From Symbiodinium microadriaticum (Eukaryota; Sar; Dinophyceae; Suessiales; Symbiodiniaceae): a stretch of DNA of 64,000 nt. The DNA is taken from positions 1,620,204 through 1,684,203 of the forward strand of contig LSRX01000005.1 in NCBI GenBank assembly GCA_001939145.1, given 5' to 3'. Within the stretch, counting starts at the first letter, position 1. Every line of letters starts with the position of its first letter. This document shows positions 54,491 to 64,000 of this stretch, piece by piece. A program made the position numbers and the translations under genes. The notes under the pieces are model-generated. The model had not been told where the DNA came from. It ran no database searches and was given only the letters and a program-made list of their open reading frames with translations.

Positions 54491-57019
54491 CACATGTACC
54501 TAGGCACAGCTGTATATCGAGAGCGAGAGAAACAGACGTATAAATGAGTAATCATTCGGCGTAATCTCTTCTTGCAAAAACCCTCGCAAGCATCAACAAA
54601 TCTGCTGCGGCCGAAACCCAACCCAACTAGCCTGGCAGCTTGGTTTTAAATGTTGTGTTCCTCAGTACGTTTTTATCAACCGTTGGAACCGATATAAGTT
54701 TATGTGCCTACTAATCATTCGGGGCATCTCTAGGCAACGGAGGACGAGATTATGTTCACACCGGGGCCTGCTGATGACATCAAACCTGTCCCTGCCCGAA
54801 CTCCTGAATCCAGAGAGCCGAGCACTCAATTTGCAGAAGGTTCCTCAACATTCAAGAAACCCCGAATGCGAAAAAATCAAGAGAGGCCATAGGACCCCTA
54901 AACGAAAAAACATCGAAACTAGACCGCAAAGCCCCCCAAAGTTCCAAAGTTCTAGAAGGGAGCAAGTTAGGCTGTACCCTGGACCTGAAACCCCATACCC
55001 TGCGAAGGCCCGGCGAGTTCAGCGAGACCGCCGTGCATCACAAGTGCTTGTGAGGTTCAAAGACCGGAACCAAAGATCCGGGCTTGTGTGTCACCCTCGG
55101 TTGGCAGCCGAGAGAAGCAAAAGACTGTGGGGGTTCGGAGTCTGACATACGGGATTACGGCTGAGGATAGTTCACTAACCAAAATATACGGTAAAAAGGA
55201 TCCTAAAAGGAACCCTAGTTCTCTAAAGTGTTGCATCATGTTACACCGTAAGCTCCTGAAGACTGGACTCCACGAAGCTCTTGATGCGATCGCGGGACCT
55301 AGAGTCACTGATTAGGGCTCAACACTGCGCCTGAACACACAGCAAGATCGATGCTTGAATAATATTAGTAGCGCTGGATGCCCTGTTATATGTAAACGCA
55401 ATAGAATGCATTCCGACTCCAAAACATTCCGCACCCTGCTCAGCATGAAGAGCCCTCCAGTATTGAAACCTGCCGCACGTATAAAGGTGTATGCTTAGAT
55501 GCTTTTGGATCACGTCCGTATCAATGTCTACAAGTTAGATCTCAAACCCGTGTACCACCTACGGAATAACTCTCAATGAAACATGCTGCCCGTTCCTAGT
55601 GTGATCTCCCATGTTCTGCCTAATTACTGACGAGCCACCCACTGCCCACAACCCTTCAGAAACGGCAGGAGATGACCAGTCAGTTGGCTTTGAGGGTTTT
55701 GGCAAAGGTTTCAGGATTTCGGAGCCAACTGCTTTGTCTAAGCGTGCTAGTCAAGTGAGTTCTGCCTTCAGAGGACGTCAAGAGCGATCGGTTTAGCGTC
55801 TAAGTATTTGTCTGGTTCGAGTGCTGACGAGTAACAAGCCCTTCGCATAGTCGACACAATCCCAACTCTTGAACCCCATCAGCATTATACTACTACAGCT
55901 ACAACTGCTTTGTGTGCTTCCACTAAAGTTTACAGCCACACCTTGGGTTTAAGATCCTGACACCACCGTAAAACACCGATAGCCACCGAAACTGCAGAAT
56001 TTTTCGAACACGCTGAGGTACTCGGACGAAGGGATCGAGACGTTGTCTAGACTCGCCCGGGACCCTGGGTCTGACCCGCTGAATGGAGGGTTAAGGGGTG
56101 AAGGGCTTTAGGGGTTTAGGGTTTAGGGCTTCCGGGGTTTGGGGTTAAGGGCTTTAGGGGCTTAGGGTTTAGGGCTTTAGGGCTTTAGGGGTCAGGGTTT
56201 AGGGCTTTACGGTTTATAGCGTTTGAGGGTTATGAAGGCTTTCTAGAGTCTAAGAACCCTTATACATACAAAGGGTTTAGGGTTTAGACTAGACCTGTCT
56301 GGTTGCACTGTGAAACTTTTGTCACCATCCTGCTACTGTAAGAGGGTTTCGCGGTAGCCATGCTGGAGGCATCAATGCGATAAGCCCTACAACGGTACAA
56401 GATGTAGACTTAGGGTTTAGGGTTTGGGGTTTAGGGGTTCGGGATCCAGGGGGGTCGTTTTGCCTTAAGACTTCCTGCTGGGTTCGTGTAGTTTGGGTTT
56501 AGGAGGCATTGTGGCTTGGGAGGTTGCAGGGTTCACATACCCTGAACCCTATAACCGTAAACGTTCCGCGTCATCCTGGCCTTAGTTTCGGGCAAGGTGC
56601 AGCAGGTCGATAGACCCAACTCGCGAAGAGCCTATAGGACTTGGGCTTTGGAGGTTGACGGACGTAAGGGTTTGGAGATGAAGGGCAGAAAATGGTTAGA
56701 ACAGTGTTGCAATCGTGCACAAATTGCGTTTCGTCTATGAGTGTGATTGTATACCCTATATAGGTCCTAGGCTAATTCAGAAGAGTCGCAGAGCTTGTTG
56801 AGGCTAACGGATCCCGAGTGTCCTTTAAAGATGTGCTGTATTGCAGATGCTGAGGCTCCTGTGGGGGACCTCCAAACAAGATCCCCGGCAACTCAGCAGC
56901 CACACCCATCAAACCCCTGTTAGCTTATGAAACTTGACCAGCAGCCGAAAAGAGCCATTCGACCAAGTTGAAAAAATAAACGGCATGTTTAAATACGTGT
57001 CTCTTGCTCGCTCTCTCCT

Positions 57020-57180
57020 TCTATATGTATATATATATATGTATACATAGATGTGCATATGTATGCATACATACATACAGACATACAGACATACATACAT
57101 ACATACATACATACGTGTGTATATGTATATATGTGCATATACATACATGCATCCATCCATCCATGCATACATACATACCT
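57020..57180. repeat. (TA)n / (CATA)n / (ATCC)n microsatellite block
   Basis: TATATG tracts pass into CATACATACAGA tetramers, then TATA again, then CATCCATCC. All frames here are repeat-derived. Confidence 0.85.
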
Positions 57181-57384
57181 GTTGGCAGATCGAAGCTCCA
57201 CCGGATCCAACTTAGACTCCACACAGGAGACTCCTAAGGATCTGATGAGTGGTGCACTGGGATTTTCAGGAAACGGTGGGTCCTTCGTGGGGGTTCCTGA
57301 TATGCAACATGCCAATTTGGGCGGTGTAACTTTGGGTCTCTGGGGTGTCTGAGTTTCCCAACTCCCGAATGCCAACCCTATTGC

Positions 57385-57654
57385 ATGCTGGCAACCCCAC
57401 CCCTGAACCTTGGGACAACTGACAAGCATAACAAGCTCAAGCAGTCAGGTGAAGCGAGTGATTTCGCGGATGGAGGCACGAACCTGGGGGTGGTGGATGC
57501 AGCGGAGCCAAAATTCGTTTGCTGTGTCTCTGTAAACAGATGCTCAGTTGTTTACACGTTAGGCGTTTATGCAGTCATCCTCAGACGTCATGACGTCATG
57601 GAACGACTCGGAGAAAGCATAACTCGACTTAGCCAAGCCCGGCGACGAACATAA
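57385..57654 (+). CDS. 89-residue open frame, unknown
   Basis: ATG 57385 to TAA 57652-57654, unspliced. Composition is plausible (FVCCVSVNRCSVVYTLGVY, then a charged end RRHDVMERLGESITRLSQAR). The flanking DNA here lacks dense telomere-like tracts, unlike the region to the left. Length alone is not significant in this window. A near-palindromic ACGTCATGACGTCA lies inside the frame at about 57587-57600. Confidence 0.3.
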   Translation: MLATPPLNLGTTDKHNKLKQSGEASDFADGGTNLGVVDAAEPKFVCCVSVNRCSVVYTLGVYAVILRRHDVMERLGESITRLSQARRRT

Positions 57655-58069
57655 TGATAATGTACGTGGTTGCTTTGGCCTGTCTGCACATGCTCAACAA
57701 TCAGGCTTCTTGTGTCACACGGCCGCGCGCAGCTGTTGTAGTTTAGGACGTCTCGGGTGTGATCTAGTAACCTAGTGTCGAAGATTTGGTTTTCTGAATG
57801 TGAGTGCTTGTTCGTCCCTGCCCGCTTAGTTTTCATCGAAAAAATCGAGGGGGTGCAGTGACTAATAGGCATAAGAGGCTTGGAAGACATGCGAGGAGCC
57901 GTCGAAGCAAACCTCGGCCGGTTCTGTCCATGGAATTCGGAACTGCCACGTATTTGCCAAGGGTGAGTGTGTAGTGTAGGTTTGTTGTTGGGAGAACAGT
58001 AGACACAAAGCAATGGCAACGGAATGGCTTAGAATCCTTCTTTGCCTTCAGGGTGCTCTGCTCCTGCAG

Positions 58070-58458
58070 TGAAAAAAATGGAGTTGTTTTTCGCTTCGAC
58101 ACCAAAACCTTATGCCTTTCTGCAATCCTTATGCAAAGTTACAGGTGCTGGTTCCGAAGTCACACGGACGTCCTCATCTTAGCAGCCGGAAGTTCTTCAA
58201 ACCCAAATTGAGATCTGCGGATATGCGGTATGTCCAGTTTCTGTTCTCGTTTTCAGTCCCTGGCAGCAACCACTTGCTTGCGACACGATGTTGTATATGT
58301 TCGTTTTCGCGTTTGCACACCGGTTGAGATTTGTCGGTGCGCAGTTGGATCACATCCCATATGACACATGGCCTGTAGAAAGCGCTTACAGTTTGGGTTG
58401 TCAGGAAAACGAGGAGTGGCCTGACAGTTTTTCCGTACAGTCAGAAAGAGTCAAGTAA
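58070..58458 (+). CDS. unknown protein, two exons to a stop
   Basis: Exon 58070-58144 (acceptor CTGCTCCTGCAG, donor AG|GTGCTG) encodes a beta-like hydrophobic stretch (GVVFRFDTKTLCLSAILM). Exon 58257-58458, after the excellent acceptor TTTCTGTTCTCGTTTTCAG, gives 66 codons to TAA at 58456-58458, with a hydrophobic patch (MLYMFVFAFAHRLRFVGA) and an acidic tail (CQENEEWPDSFSVQSERVK). Phases agree; the intron is 112 bases. A competing donor, GTATGT at 58228, also agrees in phase but would leave a 29-base intron. No family was recognised. Confidence 0.4.
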
Positions 58459-60481
58459 TGCTGCAGCAACTGAGCTCCGGCGTGACACCCGCTCCCACCC
58501 GAGGAGGTAATGCACAGAGTTCTGTTGTTTGGGCATTCCAGTCATTCGGGCTTACTCTCTGGATTGGGTTTTTTGCTTTGTGATTGCAAGTGCATGGATA
58601 AGCATTTAACGGCTTCAGCACTACTCAAACCTGCATAGACTGCAAAGCTCTTAAGTTCGAGTTTCGACCTTGGGTTCTACATTCTAGACTGAGCGCCGCA
58701 TTGACGAAGAACGCCTAGTTTCCGCCTTCGTGTGATCCCCCGTCTCTGCTAATTTAGATCCAAAGCCGCGTCAGGACCGCATTTTGGCTCTGGGCTTATG
58801 TTAAAAGACCGTGGTTTACGTTACCAAGATTGAGGGGTTCAAAGTTCAAAGGATGTTTATGTCAAGGAGCCTGATCAGTCGACATGGTATTTCACGACAG
58901 AACATTGTGTTGTGTCATTTGTGTTGGCTCAAGAATTGGGTTGTTTACGGGGAAAATGGAAAAAGAGGGTTGGGCCCTCTGTATTGCATGTTGCTCCGCT
59001 CTGCAGTACTGTTCTACCGGCTTTAGTCAAGGGAGCACAATACCCGTCAGGTGACCAGTGCACCTCAAACAAGGTAATGCCACATGAAACGACCCAGGCG
59101 ACAGCAGGGGTGCTTTGTAAGGCAAAATGGCAGTTTCGGCGAGGCAAAATGATGATATCTGGCTTGTTAGTTATTGTTTTGGGAGACATCATTGCGCAAA
59201 GTTTTCGGGTCTTGCTTTCGTGTTTGCTTTCTCTTTTGAACTAGTGTTTTTGGTGGTCTTGCCACGGCGGAAACAAGGTTTTGCGTTCGATGGCTTGATT
59301 GTCCGGCAGCATGTCTGCACAATTTTCCGATAAAATGACCTCTTTGGCTTTCGGTCGAGGTTTGGGTTTGTGGGCTTCAAGGCTGGCACAGCGCAGGTGT
59401 CTAGGTTTGCACAACGCAAACTAAACTAGAGAGTATATGGTTGTAAGACCATGCAGTACAGGTGCAGCAGCAGTGGCAGCTACAGCATAACAAGGGTGGT
59501 TTGTGCAGCTGAACGTACTAGTACAACTAGTAGCATTGTTACTCCTAGGACTGCTGGGTAATGGACTTTGTCAGACAGAAAGAAACTAGCCCCCTCCAAC
59601 GCCCCAGAAGCAGACAAAACCAAGCAAACACAAGCATAACCCGCAGGTCAATTGGTAGTGCGCTAGCTTAAACAAATCGGGCCTATCTCATCATCAGGCT
59701 TGAAGAAGATGACGGACCTAATGACTATAATTCCTGGGAAGTTTGCGACATCGGAAAGTTTCGATATTTGGATAGGACCCTGAAAATCGCAGCCCTCACC
59801 CTACCATGTACACCTCACTGCTTCAAAAGACACGGCGGAGTCTCAGATCGGAGATTACGACCCCTAAGGCAAGACCCCACGACAAAGAGCACGAGCCCTT
59901 AACTGGAGTTATCAGGATTTTTATGTTGGTGTTTTTCCGTCGATTCCGCTCAGTTGCTGTGGCGGTGTCGACGCACCGGTCTTCTGCTTACGTTTCAAGG
60001 AAGACTCACTTGCGAAGCATGTGATCTATGATCATCATGCAAAAAGATTAGGGGCTACTACTACTTGACGAGGCCTAACAGAATTCCAGTTTGTCAATTT
60101 GTTTGCCCTCTGAGACAAGATTGCAGGCTACATCCGTCGTTGTCTGAGTTGAGCCCATGCACCTGAACTCCGAAACCCTATCAAGCACAACTGCCTCAAT
60201 TCAAAAGCCCGGCAAAAGCCGGAGGTTTGTGTGCAGAATGCCGCCGCGACCGTCTCCCTCCCCTCACAGCAGCGTGCGGCGCGCGCACGCTTGGCCTCTG
60301 CCGAGTGCCTGCAGGAAAGCGTTTGCAATTTGGAGCTATTTCAGTGTGTGTTCATAGGGTGTTGAAGGGTATATGAGGCTCTGGCAGGGTTAGTTGAGTG
60401 TTTCTAGTGTCGCGTTTTCTGAAATTCATGGCAGGACACTGCAGGGCATTTTATTCAGCATTTGGGTCCTCCATTGCCTAG

Positions 60482-61217
60482 AACTCCCATGTTGGTTGGG
60501 TGTTGGGTTTGGGGGGGAGACTGTTGCCTCAAGAGGTTCGGAAAGTTGCATGGGTGCTGGCCAGCTCCTCAGTCCCTGCTGAAAAAGTTAAAGAGATTGC
60601 TTCCGCCTGCGGTAACAAACCAACATATACATAGGGTTTAGGGCTTTCCCGTTTAGGGTTTTAGGGTTCAGAGCTTTGGGTTTGGGGTTTTATTTACTGT
60701 GATCCTTAAACAAGTACATACTTGCAGGACGGAGTGCTGTTTACGTAATATCCATGTAAAGCGGGGGTTCGTGCAGGGAAGGACGACTGCGAAGGGAACA
60801 TTGTCGTCAGAGAAAGCTTCCACAAAACTCTTCGGGTTTCACTGAGCACCCAAATATAGTTTTGGAAGGCACCGTCCCGGTGGTGCGAAGCTCCAATACC
60901 CTTCTTAAAGCCAAAGGAGCCAACATAAGCCTGAAGTTCTTAAACTCACCCAGGTCCTTCTCTTTTCAGACCCTGCGCCGGAGATTGAGTCCGCACGTTC
61001 ACGGACGCTCCGGGTGCGCCCTTTGCATCTACCGCTTGGGGTGGTCTTGTTTGAAGGGCTTAATAGAGGAGGTATATGCCTGAAACACCCGGCCGTAAAA
61101 TCTGTTTGCCTTCCAAAATGGCCCACAGCAATTTGGGCTGAACATGCGGGGGCACTCTCAAGACCCCATGACGGGCACGGGCAAAGGCTTAAAAGCGATG
61201 AATATCATATACCTTGA
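60482..61217 (+). CDS. unknown protein, two phase-consistent exons to a stop
   Basis: Exon 60482-60611 ends TGCG|GTAACA and encodes a regular amphipathic helix region (LLPQEVRKVAWVLASSSVPA, EKVKEIASAC). Exon 60970-61217 follows the excellent acceptor CCTTCTCTTTTCAG. It reads 81 codons to TGA at 61215-61217 in matching phase, with a hydrophobic strand (LRVRPLHLPLGVVLFEGLNR) and a His/Gly/Asp-rich end. The intron is 358 bases and contains a TTTAGGG tract. A GC-rich coding-like block at about 60208-60344 (QQRAARARLASAECLQESVC) may be an earlier exon but does not join in phase. No family was recognised. Confidence 0.45.
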
Positions 61218-61563
61218 CTCTGACGCATACCAAGAACCTAGATCGTAGTACATGCTTGTCTGGCATACTTTGTTTATGCATAAAGAGAAAACAAAAACAA
61301 CCAAGACAGATGACTATAAATGTGGTTACATTGTGGGGTCCAGGTACACTGCCAACTGCTGGGTTTAACAACTTCCATAGAGTCGGTCGCCTTCGCACAG
61401 TTTTGCGAGAAGCATGTCCGAATCATACTCCGAAAAAATGGCTTGAGGGCTTATTCCATGGCCGAGACTTTAACTTTTTCTGACACCAGTTCACTTTAAA
61501 TGAGCACAGGCAGCAAAAACCGGTGGCAATGTTAAACTCCCGAAGATGCGAGTCTAGCTACAT

Positions 61564-61669
61564 GGGGGTTTCCGAAAATAGGGGGACCCTAATATAGTAC
61601 CAAATAAATAGTAGGATCCTTATTCTAAGAACCTCAGAATAAGGCACCCCTAATTTTCGGAAACTCCCC
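61564..61669. repeat. MITE-like inverted repeat, family 3
   Basis: The arms GGGGGTTTCCGAAAATAGGG and CCCCTAATTTTCGGAAACTC are nearly complementary over 21 bases. An inner hairpin (CCTTATTCT / AGAATAAGG) lies in the middle. Total length is about 106 bases. Confidence 0.55.
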
Positions 61670-61914
61670 TATTGAGTCTTCCTGACCAAGCCCCTCCAGG
61701 CGGATGTCCAAAATGGCACCTAATACACCTCAAGACCCTCGGTCAGTTCGTTACAAGAAACCCTAAACACTACAACCATAAACCCTAAACTAGGCCCTAA
61801 ACACTGCAAGTTTACTTCAGGCCTCTGCATCAAGTTTCTGGGTTCGATGCAGAGCTTAAAAGGTTGATGGATGGTTCCCTTATGTTGGCCGTGAAGTGCT
61901 TGATGTAGCCATCA

Positions 61915-61944
61915 TGTGTATATATATATATATATACATACACA

Positions 61945-61978
<34 letters not shown>

Positions 61979-62004
61979 CATACATACACATACATACACA
62001 TACT
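61915..62004. repeat. (TA)n / (CATA)n microsatellite
   Basis: TATATA runs are interrupted by CATACACA and end in CATACACATACACATAC. Confidence 0.85.
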
Positions 62005-63617
62005 CCGAAAAAACTAAGTGCCACTAACTTGCACCACTACGGTTCTAAGCAGTTCCTAGACCCAAGTATCTACATTCTTGATGGTAGGTGCTTTCGGGCC
62101 CTTAGAGAGCTTGCGCTCGTGGCTGTGGGAATTCAGCTTTTGTATATACTTTGGCCTTAAAGTAGTCCCTATTTGGGTACTTTGGGGCCAAAGTATCTAC
62201 TATTTGGGTACATGGACCCTTAGGGCAAGCGCGCAAGGCTTAGAGGCTTAGAGTCCGAGGAAATGGGATTTTGGGACTTTTGGGACTAGGGTTTATTTGG
62301 GGATTAATTATAGGAGTTAAGGCCTAAACGCAATAAGGGCAAAGGTCGAGTCCCTTGTGAAAAAGGGCCGATGAGGTTTCAGGGATTCTGGGATTAGGGA
62401 TCAGGATTTGGGTTCAGGGATGATAGGGATCAGGTGTTAGGCTTTAGGGTTTAGGGTTAGTGCTTTGGAGTAAAAGGGGTTAGAGTTAGGGGTGGTTCTT
62501 GGTTTCGCCAGGGGAACACGACCCTAAACCCCCAAATGCCTACACCTCCCAAGCCGCAAGCGCTAAACCACTTGTTAAGCTTACATCACTAATTACAGCA
62601 AAACAGCCGCCGCTTGGCGAGGTGGGTGGCATCAGCTTTGGCATTTTGCGGCGCTCTCGGCAGACCGAGAATTTCAAGCATGGCTAGAGTTCCAGATCGT
62701 TTCGGCGATATTCTAAGGGTTTGTAAACTCAAGAAGGTGCATCGTTTCGTGGCATGTACCCATTCAAACCTCAAAGCCGAGTTACTTAGACGGAGAGGTT
62801 ACTGCATTACGGGTACTGTAGGATTCTAAGAGTGGTTTCAGGACAGTATCCCACTGTATAGCTAGTTGGATTCCTGGACTAGGACTTCTAAACCCCCAAT
62901 AGCCAAAAGCCTAGACACAGAACCCGAAACCCTAAACCCTAAACCGTGTCCGAGAGTGAGTGCTGAAACCCCGATTCGGAAGCTTGAACCCAGCACTCTT
63001 GTCCCGAACAGCGCCGGCAGCTGCAAGCTGAAGCCTTCGCTCGGGAGTTGCCGTACTCAGTAGACCCCTAAGCCTAAACATCCAGAGCCCTATCGAGACC
63101 CTTTTGTACCCCTAAACCCTAAGCCCTAAACCCTAAACCAGTAGGGTTTATAGGGTTTAGGGTGCAGGGTCCACGGTTTAGGAAATATATAGGGCCCAAC
63201 TACCCGCTGCTTAAGCCAGCGAAGATCCCCGGAGTCCTGGAAGGAAACTGTCAATAGACCACGCAGGAGATGACCAGGAAACCACCGGGAGACCAACCAA
63301 ACAGCAGGAGACCGTCACCGGGAGAACAGCAGCAACCACGGTCAAGCTGCTTTTTCTAAGTACTGGCGGGCGTCAGGACGGCCGCAATACTCCCTCGAAT
63401 AATGGCCAGGCTCAGGACGGACCACAGCCGAAATGCTTCCCCGAATAACGCTGGGTTGGCTTCAACAAGGGCAAAATGCCTTGGAGCTGTTTAGGTTCAA
63501 GGTCTTCTAGGGAGAAGGTGTTCTATGGGCGTAAACCCTAGCCCTAGACTCCCTAAAGTTCCTACTTGCCGAAAGGAGCCCTGAAGACCTTCGACCCCCA
63601 ATGCCCTAATCCTAAAC

Positions 63618-64000
63618 CTTAAACCCTAAACCCGAAATCCTAAACCCTAAACCCTATAAATCCTAAACCCTAAACCCGAAATCCTAAACCCTAAACCCTA
63701 TAAATCCTAAACCCTAAACCCGAAATCCTAAACCCTAAACCCTATAAATCCTAAACCCTAAACCCGAAATCCTAAACCCTAAACCCTATAAATCCTAAAC
63801 CCTAAACCCGAAATCCTAAACCCTAAACCCTATAAATCCTAAACCCTAAACCCGAAATCCTAAACCCTAAACCCTATAAATCCTAAACCCTAAACCCGAA
63901 ATCCTAAACCCTAAACCCTATAAATCCTAAACCCTAAACCCGAAATCCTAAACCCTAAACCCTATAAATCCTAAACCCTAAACCCGAAATCCTAAACCCT
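63618..64000 (-). repeat. higher-order telomere-like array, 44-bp unit
   Basis: From about 63618 to the window end, a 44-base unit repeats without visible change: CCTAAAC twice, CCGAAAT, CCTAAAC twice, then a variant ending CCTATAAAT. Unit boundaries fall at 63661, 63705, 63749, 63793, 63837, 63881, 63925 and 63969, nearly nine copies, and the array continues past the edge. The strand field marks the G-rich strand (TTTAGGG type). Homogeneity across copies implies recent amplification or assembly from a tandem array. Confidence 0.9.

Larger units (their letters stand above)
53691..57384. other. long spacer: microsatellites and telomere-like tracts
   Basis: G-rich telomere-like tracts are dense at 53740-53940 and 56090-56450. 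Between 54.7 and 56.0 kb the composition is more even and a few open blocks occur, but no exon with convincing boundaries was found. Confidence 0.45.
61218..63617. other. spacer: MITE, microsatellite, telomere-like tracts rising to the right
   Basis: Contains the family-3 inverted repeat, the TA/CATA block, an ACTTTGGCC / GGCCAAAGT inverted pair near 62147-62188, and TTTAGGG and CCCTAAA tracts at 62430-62470 and 63100-63170. No gene was supported. Confidence 0.5.

Noticed and set aside
58915-58930. Relict dinoflagellate spliced leader (TTGGCTCAAG)
   Set aside because: Only the last ten bases match the spliced-leader 3' end and the preceding bases do not fit well. Such a match is expected by chance in 64 kb.
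59640-59720. tRNA-like A box (GGTCAATTGGTAGTGCGC)
   Set aside because: No T-arm (GGTTCRANTCC) or acceptor pairing follows, so neither a tRNA nor a clear tRNA-derived SINE is supported.
1-64000. Bacterial-style operons, CRISPR arrays or rRNA genes
   Set aside because: No regularly spaced identical repeats with unique spacers, no Shine-Dalgarno-spaced ORF series and no rRNA core motifs were seen. Gene structure is eukaryotic.

Overview
The window looks like nuclear DNA of a dinoflagellate, most likely a Symbiodiniaceae species (inference). From about 8 kb to the right edge it is peppered with plant/dinoflagellate-type telomere-like heptamers (CCCTAAA / TTTAGGG) in both orientations and all stages of decay. 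Long uninterrupted genes are almost absent there. Short exon-like blocks bounded by GT-AG signals occur instead. The left end holds a large low-copy-style polyprotein typical of dinoflagellate retroelement-like repeats. No bacterial features (operons, Shine-Dalgarno sites, CRISPR) and no complete tRNA or rRNA gene were seen.

Layout. (1) 1-8030, minus strand: one polyprotein relic in three reading-frame segments, truncated by the left edge. It begins with a coiled-coil/proline-rich region, continues through a hydrophobic region, and then carries four divergent tandem copies of a ~1.2-1.5 kb two-part module. The longest open stretch, positions 1 to about 2955, has no stop and leaves the window. 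(2) 8.1-12.6 kb, plus strand: short exon candidates and a ~590-residue AP2-domain gene (two AP2 domains followed by two nuclease-like Q-x-K domains, the second shifted by one frame). (3) 14-63 kb, plus strand: multi-exon gene candidates whose exons keep reading phase across GT-AG introns. The best are 21853-26234 (eight exons), 45564-46618 (five), 42672-43175 (three), 38563-38948 (three), 18196-19765 (three), 60482-61217 and 58070-58458 (two each). I could not assign a function to any of them. (4) Introns and spacers hold telomere-like tracts, microsatellites, inverted-repeat elements resembling MITEs (one family in three copies), and local duplications. (5) 63618-64000: a regular 44-bp higher-order telomere-like array running off the right edge.

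All supported exon models right of 8 kb lie on the plus strand, which fits the unidirectional gene arrangement known in dinoflagellates. The polyprotein lies on the opposite strand. Exon models rest on splice motifs, open frames and phase agreement judged by eye, without transcripts or homology searches, so treat their boundaries as provisional.
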